From NCBI GenBank assembly GCA_015485755.1, contig WFTD01000046.1, positions 1 through 15,266 on the forward strand: 15,266 bases of DNA, written 5' to 3'. Below the pieces are notes generated by a model. The model was not told the origin of the DNA, ran no database searches, and saw only the letters and a list, made by a program, of their open reading frames with translations. The translations under genes were made by a program, and so were the position numbers. Of the stretch, positions 12,925-15,266 are shown one piece after another. Positions within the stretch are counted from its first letter, which is position 1. Each line of letters starts with the position of its first letter. This DNA is from Patescibacteria group bacterium (GTDB lineage Bacteria > Patescibacteriota > Patescibacteriia > S139-126).

Positions 12925-13449
12925 TTATTTTTGAATGTTTTTAATATTATTACAATCATCACAAATGCCAATTACTTTACGGGCGCTGAAGTACAGGCTA
13001 ACAACAACTAGGGCGATAGCCCCAGCTACCACATAAGGCTGTTTTTCTAAAATGAAAAATATACTGCCCGCCCCCAAAAAACCCAAAATCGCAGCAACAC
13101 AGGAGGAGCAGGCGGCCGTTGCCAGCAATCCTCCAAAAAAAGCGGAAAAAGTGCCTGCTCCGCCTTGGACGGCAGTTCCTATGCGGCCCTTCCTTGATCG
13201 GACAAATAAAAATACTTGCATAAGTACCAGCAGGGAGGAGACGGCTGACAGGGCGATAAACAAAATATAGTCACGCGGCGCAAGCAAGCTCAATTGAAAA
13301 TCAAGGCCGTTTCCTGGCGTGAGCCATACGGGAACAAAAATATAAGCAGCGACAAACAAGACAAAAACAATAATAAACCACAATTTATAAGATTTTTTTG
13401 CCAATATTTGTTTTGCTGCCAAAAATATGATTGATAAAACATTTTTCAT
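12925..13449 (-). CDS. MerT-like membrane protein, probable mercuric ion transporter
   Basis: 174 residues with about four transmembrane helices (22-40, 60-83, 100-127, 137-156). The second half, GGLLATAACSSCVAAILGFLGAG...LEKQPYVVAGAIALVVVSLYFSARKV, resembles MerT: a cysteine pair in a membrane helix, an LE.YRP-like turn, then a final helix ending in basic residues. Here the pair is Cys114-Ser-Ser-Cys117 rather than the adjacent CysCys of classical MerT, and a second pair, Cys163-Asp-Asp-Cys166, lies on the C-terminal side. The extra N-terminal helices make it longer than MerT (about 116 residues). In the mer pathway it would pass Hg(II) across the membrane to MerA. Its ATG overlaps the merA stop in ATGA (13446-13449), implying translational coupling. 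Function is inferred from the cysteines and the merA neighbour. Confidence 0.65.
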   Translation of the reverse strand: MKNVLSIIFLAAKQILAKKSYKLWFIIVFVLFVAAYIFVPVWLTPGNGLDFQLSLLAPRDYILFIALSAVSSLLVLMQVFLFVRSRKGRIGTAVQGGAGTFSAFFGGLLATAACSSCVAAILGFLGAGSIFFILEKQPYVVAGAIALVVVSLYFSARKVIGICDDCNNIKNIQK

Positions 13450-14849
13450 ATACAGCAGCTTAATTTTGAAATGTCTTTTTTAAAGGAAAGGGCGGCTATT
13501 TTAATCGCTTCTGATAAGGTGGGGAAAACGGGTAGAGAATTTATAACATCGTCAATTGTGTTTTTGTTTTTTATTAACACCATTGCTTGAGCAATAATGT
13601 TGCCAGCGTTCGGTCCAAGGATATGAACACCTAAGATTCTTTTGTCTTTAGGGTTGATCATCATTTTTATCATTCCTTCGTCTCGGCGGGTGATGATAGC
13701 TTTGGGGATGGCAGAAAAAGGAACTAATCGGCAGGAGCAGACCTTCATTTGCTTCATCTGTTGCTCCTCGGTTAATCCCACTGCCGCAAGTTGAGGATCA
13801 GTAAAAACTGTATAAGGAACAGTGTTGTAGTCAAGGGAAAGGGAATTATCATTTAGAGCATTCTCAGCAGCCAGTGTTCCTTCATGGCCAGCAGTTGTTT
13901 CAAGTCTGAGTGGCGCATTTATCACATCGCCCACCGCAAAAATATTTTTTTGAGAGGTTTGGAAGTATTGGTTTACTATAACCGCTTGTTTTTTATTAGT
14001 TTCAACTCCAGCTTTTTCTAATCCCAACTCTTGCGTATTTGGGATTTTGCCAGCAGCCAAAAGTATTTCTTCTGTTTCTATATTTTCTTCTTTTTTCTCT
14101 ACTTCAAAGACAAGCATTTTCCCTTTGTTGGTTTGTTTAGCGCTTTTGATTTGTGCATCCGTTTTTATCGTAATACCTTCTTTTTCTAGAAGTTCTTGCA
14201 GACGTTTGGCAAGAGCAGGTTCAGCAAGCGGTAAAATAGAATGGCCGCGTTGTAAAATTGTAACTTTTGTTCCAAAACGGGTAAACATTTGGGCAAATTC
14301 TAATCCCAACGGTCCAGCTCCTATTACGGCTAAGCTGCGGGGTAATTTTTTTAACCGCAGCGCTTCAATATGAGTCAAAAATCCGACTTGTCTAATTCCG
14401 GCAATTGGTGGAATGTTGGCAGTTGAACCAGTGGCGACAATAAATTTTTCTGCTGATAATTTTTTGTTGTTTATTTCTATTTCATTTGGAGAAACAAATT
14501 TTGCCCTTCCTTCAATTGCTGTTACATTTTTTAAGTTTTTTAACACTTTTTCATATTTCTCTTGGCGCAGTTTGTCAACTAGTGAAAGTTCATCTTGCAC
14601 TATTTTTTGAAAATCCATTTTTTTTACCTCAAGTTCAACGCCAGGGATATGGTGATGTTTGGCAAGGTTTAATATTTTACCCGCCCACAGAAGTGTTTTT
14701 GATGGCACGCAGCCAACATTAACACAAGTACCACCCCAAGGAAGACCAGCGTTGATGAGAGCTGTTTTTGCTTCCAGCTCGTTGGCGCGGATGGCAGCTG
14801 CGAATGCTCCTGCACCTCCGCCGATGATAATAAGATCAAATTTTTCCAT
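13446..14849 (-). CDS. merA: Mercuric reductase (FAD/NAD(P)-disulfide oxidoreductase)
   Basis: 467 residues. Reduces Hg(II) to volatile Hg(0) with NADPH. FAD-binding IIIGGGAGAFAAAIRA (about 7-22) is followed by the redox disulfide in GGTCVNVGCVPSK (Cys42, Cys47), the NAD(P) Rossmann motif AVIGAGPLGLEFAQ, and the second FAD motif IFAVGDV. Two features separate it from lipoamide and glutathione reductases: the HP..E catalytic motif is FPTLSEAIK, without the histidine, and the protein ends SKLSCCI, the vicinal cysteine pair (465, 466) of MerA. It lacks the N-terminal HMA (NmerA) domain. The tyrosine of the classical FPYLTMVEG segment is threonine here, a variant worth checking. The ATG at 14849 has no Shine-Dalgarno sequence and lies 19 bases after the regulator. 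A different substrate cannot be excluded, but the MerT-like neighbour supports the call. Confidence 0.8.
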   Translation of the reverse strand: MEKFDLIIIGGGAGAFAAAIRANELEAKTALINAGLPWGGTCVNVGCVPSKTLLWAGKILNLAKHHHIPGVELEVKKMDFQKIVQDELSLVDKLRQEKYEKVLKNLKNVTAIEGRAKFVSPNEIEINNKKLSAEKFIVATGSTANIPPIAGIRQVGFLTHIEALRLKKLPRSLAVIGAGPLGLEFAQMFTRFGTKVTILQRGHSILPLAEPALAKRLQELLEKEGITIKTDAQIKSAKQTNKGKMLVFEVEKKEENIETEEILLAAGKIPNTQELGLEKAGVETNKKQAVIVNQYFQTSQKNIFAVGDVINAPLRLETTAGHEGTLAAENALNDNSLSLDYNTVPYTVFTDPQLAAVGLTEEQQMKQMKVCSCRLVPFSAIPKAIITRRDEGMIKMMINPKDKRILGVHILGPNAGNIIAQAMVLIKNKNTIDDVINSLPVFPTLSEAIKIAALSFKKDISKLSCCI

Positions 14850-14868
14850 ATTTTTTTATTTAAATTAT

Positions 14869-15180
14869 TTAAAGCAATCTTTGTTGCAAAAATTTTATTA
14901 AAGGCGATGGCTTTATTCGGTAGTAAACATTGCGGAAGCGGCGGCGGCTTTGCACCAAATCGGCTTGCTTTAATTTGGCCAAAGTATGGGATACAGCCGA
15001 TACTGATACCCCGACAATCTCTGCTATTTGGCTAACTGACAGTTCTTGATGTCGGCAGAGAAGATAACAGATTTTCAAGCGGGTAGGGTCGCCAATCATA
15101 TTAAATTCTGCCGCGCATTTAATAAGCGCTTCTTTATTTTCTAGTTCTTTTTTTATTTGTTGTTTTTTTCTCATTTGCAT
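14869..15180 (-). CDS. ArsR/SmtB-family metal-responsive repressor
   Basis: 103 residues, dimeric winged-helix repressor family whose members leave DNA on binding metal. The helix-turn-helix reads LSVSQIAEIVGVSVSAVSHTLAKLKQADLV (about 47-76); ALIKCAAEFNMIGDPTRLKICYLL before it is the usual N-terminal part. The metal site of ArsR (ELCVCDL) is replaced by ELSVSQI, so the classic alpha-3 cysteines are absent. Cysteines at 22, 38 and 42 could form a different thiolate site, which would suit Hg(II). It is the first gene of the operon, upstream of merA, and an inverted repeat overlaps its start (15171-15194), suggesting autoregulation. The start may be the ATG at 15180 or the one at 15174; neither has a Shine-Dalgarno sequence. 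Some actinobacterial mer operons also use an ArsR-type regulator. Confidence 0.85.
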   Translation of the reverse strand: MQMRKKQQIKKELENKEALIKCAAEFNMIGDPTRLKICYLLCRHQELSVSQIAEIVGVSVSAVSHTLAKLKQADLVQSRRRFRNVYYRIKPSPLIKFLQQRLL

Positions 15181-15239
15181 ATCTATTCAAATGATAATAT
15201 ATATTAGCAAATTATACAAACAAAATAATTTACTGGTTA
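15171..15239 (-). promoter_or_regulatory. Promoter and candidate operator of the mer-like operon
   Basis: Minus strand -10 TATAAT (15216-15211) with a weak -35 TAACCA (15239-15234) at 17 bases. A 7-bp inverted repeat TCATTTG/CAAATGA with a 10-base gap (15171-15194) lies downstream of the expected transcription start and covers the start codon; an AT-rich imperfect palindrome of this size is the usual type of ArsR-family operator. Confidence 0.45.
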
Positions 15240-15266
15240 TAATATAAAAAGCTATTGATTTAAATA

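Noticed and set aside
1..15266. CRISPR array or toxin-antitoxin pair
   Set aside because: No regularly spaced repeats and no recognisable toxin or antitoxin among the open frames.

Overview
The window looks like a chromosomal piece of a Candidate Phyla Radiation (Patescibacteria, probably Parcubacteria-like) bacterium. This is inferred from AT-rich genes with A/T-rich upstream regions and almost no Shine-Dalgarno sequences, very short 5' leaders, a large secreted lamin-tail-domain protein of a kind common in that group, and compact strings of housekeeping genes. TGA is used as a stop (for example at the end of merA), so the code is standard.

Layout. (1) 1-4086, minus strand: the N-terminal part of ftsH, then queA, ruvB and a leucyl aminopeptidase; the last three form a tight pepA-ruvB-queA run. 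(2) 4110-4305: a pair of divergent promoters sharing one -35 heptamer, and a long, almost fully paired hairpin that may be a small RNA. (3) 4317-7194, minus strand: a multidomain lamin-tail/PKD/OB-fold surface protein and a small membrane protein. (4) 7290-7377, plus strand: tRNA-Leu(UAG). (5) 7373-11690: a foreign-looking block between two 71-bp direct repeats (70/71 identical), the first of which starts inside the 3' end of the tRNA. It carries four genes on the plus strand: a thymidylate-kinase-like enzyme, a Gfo/Idh/MocA dehydrogenase, a DegT/StsC-type aminotransferase and a NUDIX hydrolase. Its genes are richer in G+C than most of their neighbours and all have strong Shine-Dalgarno sequences. 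The dehydrogenase is frameshifted by a perfect 22-bp tandem duplication. No integrase is present. (6) 11711-12202, minus strand: an unknown membrane protein with its own near-consensus promoter. (7) 12388-15180, minus strand: a mercury-resistance-like operon, arsR-type regulator, merA, MerT-like membrane protein, membrane-anchored thioredoxin-like protein.

How the genes work together. In the mer-like operon, the MerT-like protein would bring Hg(II) in, MerA would reduce it to Hg(0) and the ArsR-family protein would sense metal; the thioredoxin-like protein may keep thiols reduced outside the membrane. In the inserted block, dehydrogenase plus aminotransferase is the usual pair that turns a sugar or cyclitol hydroxyl into an amine; the kinase and NUDIX enzyme suggest a nucleotide or nucleotide-linked substrate, but no product can be named. 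All family assignments come from motifs read by eye; no database search was made.
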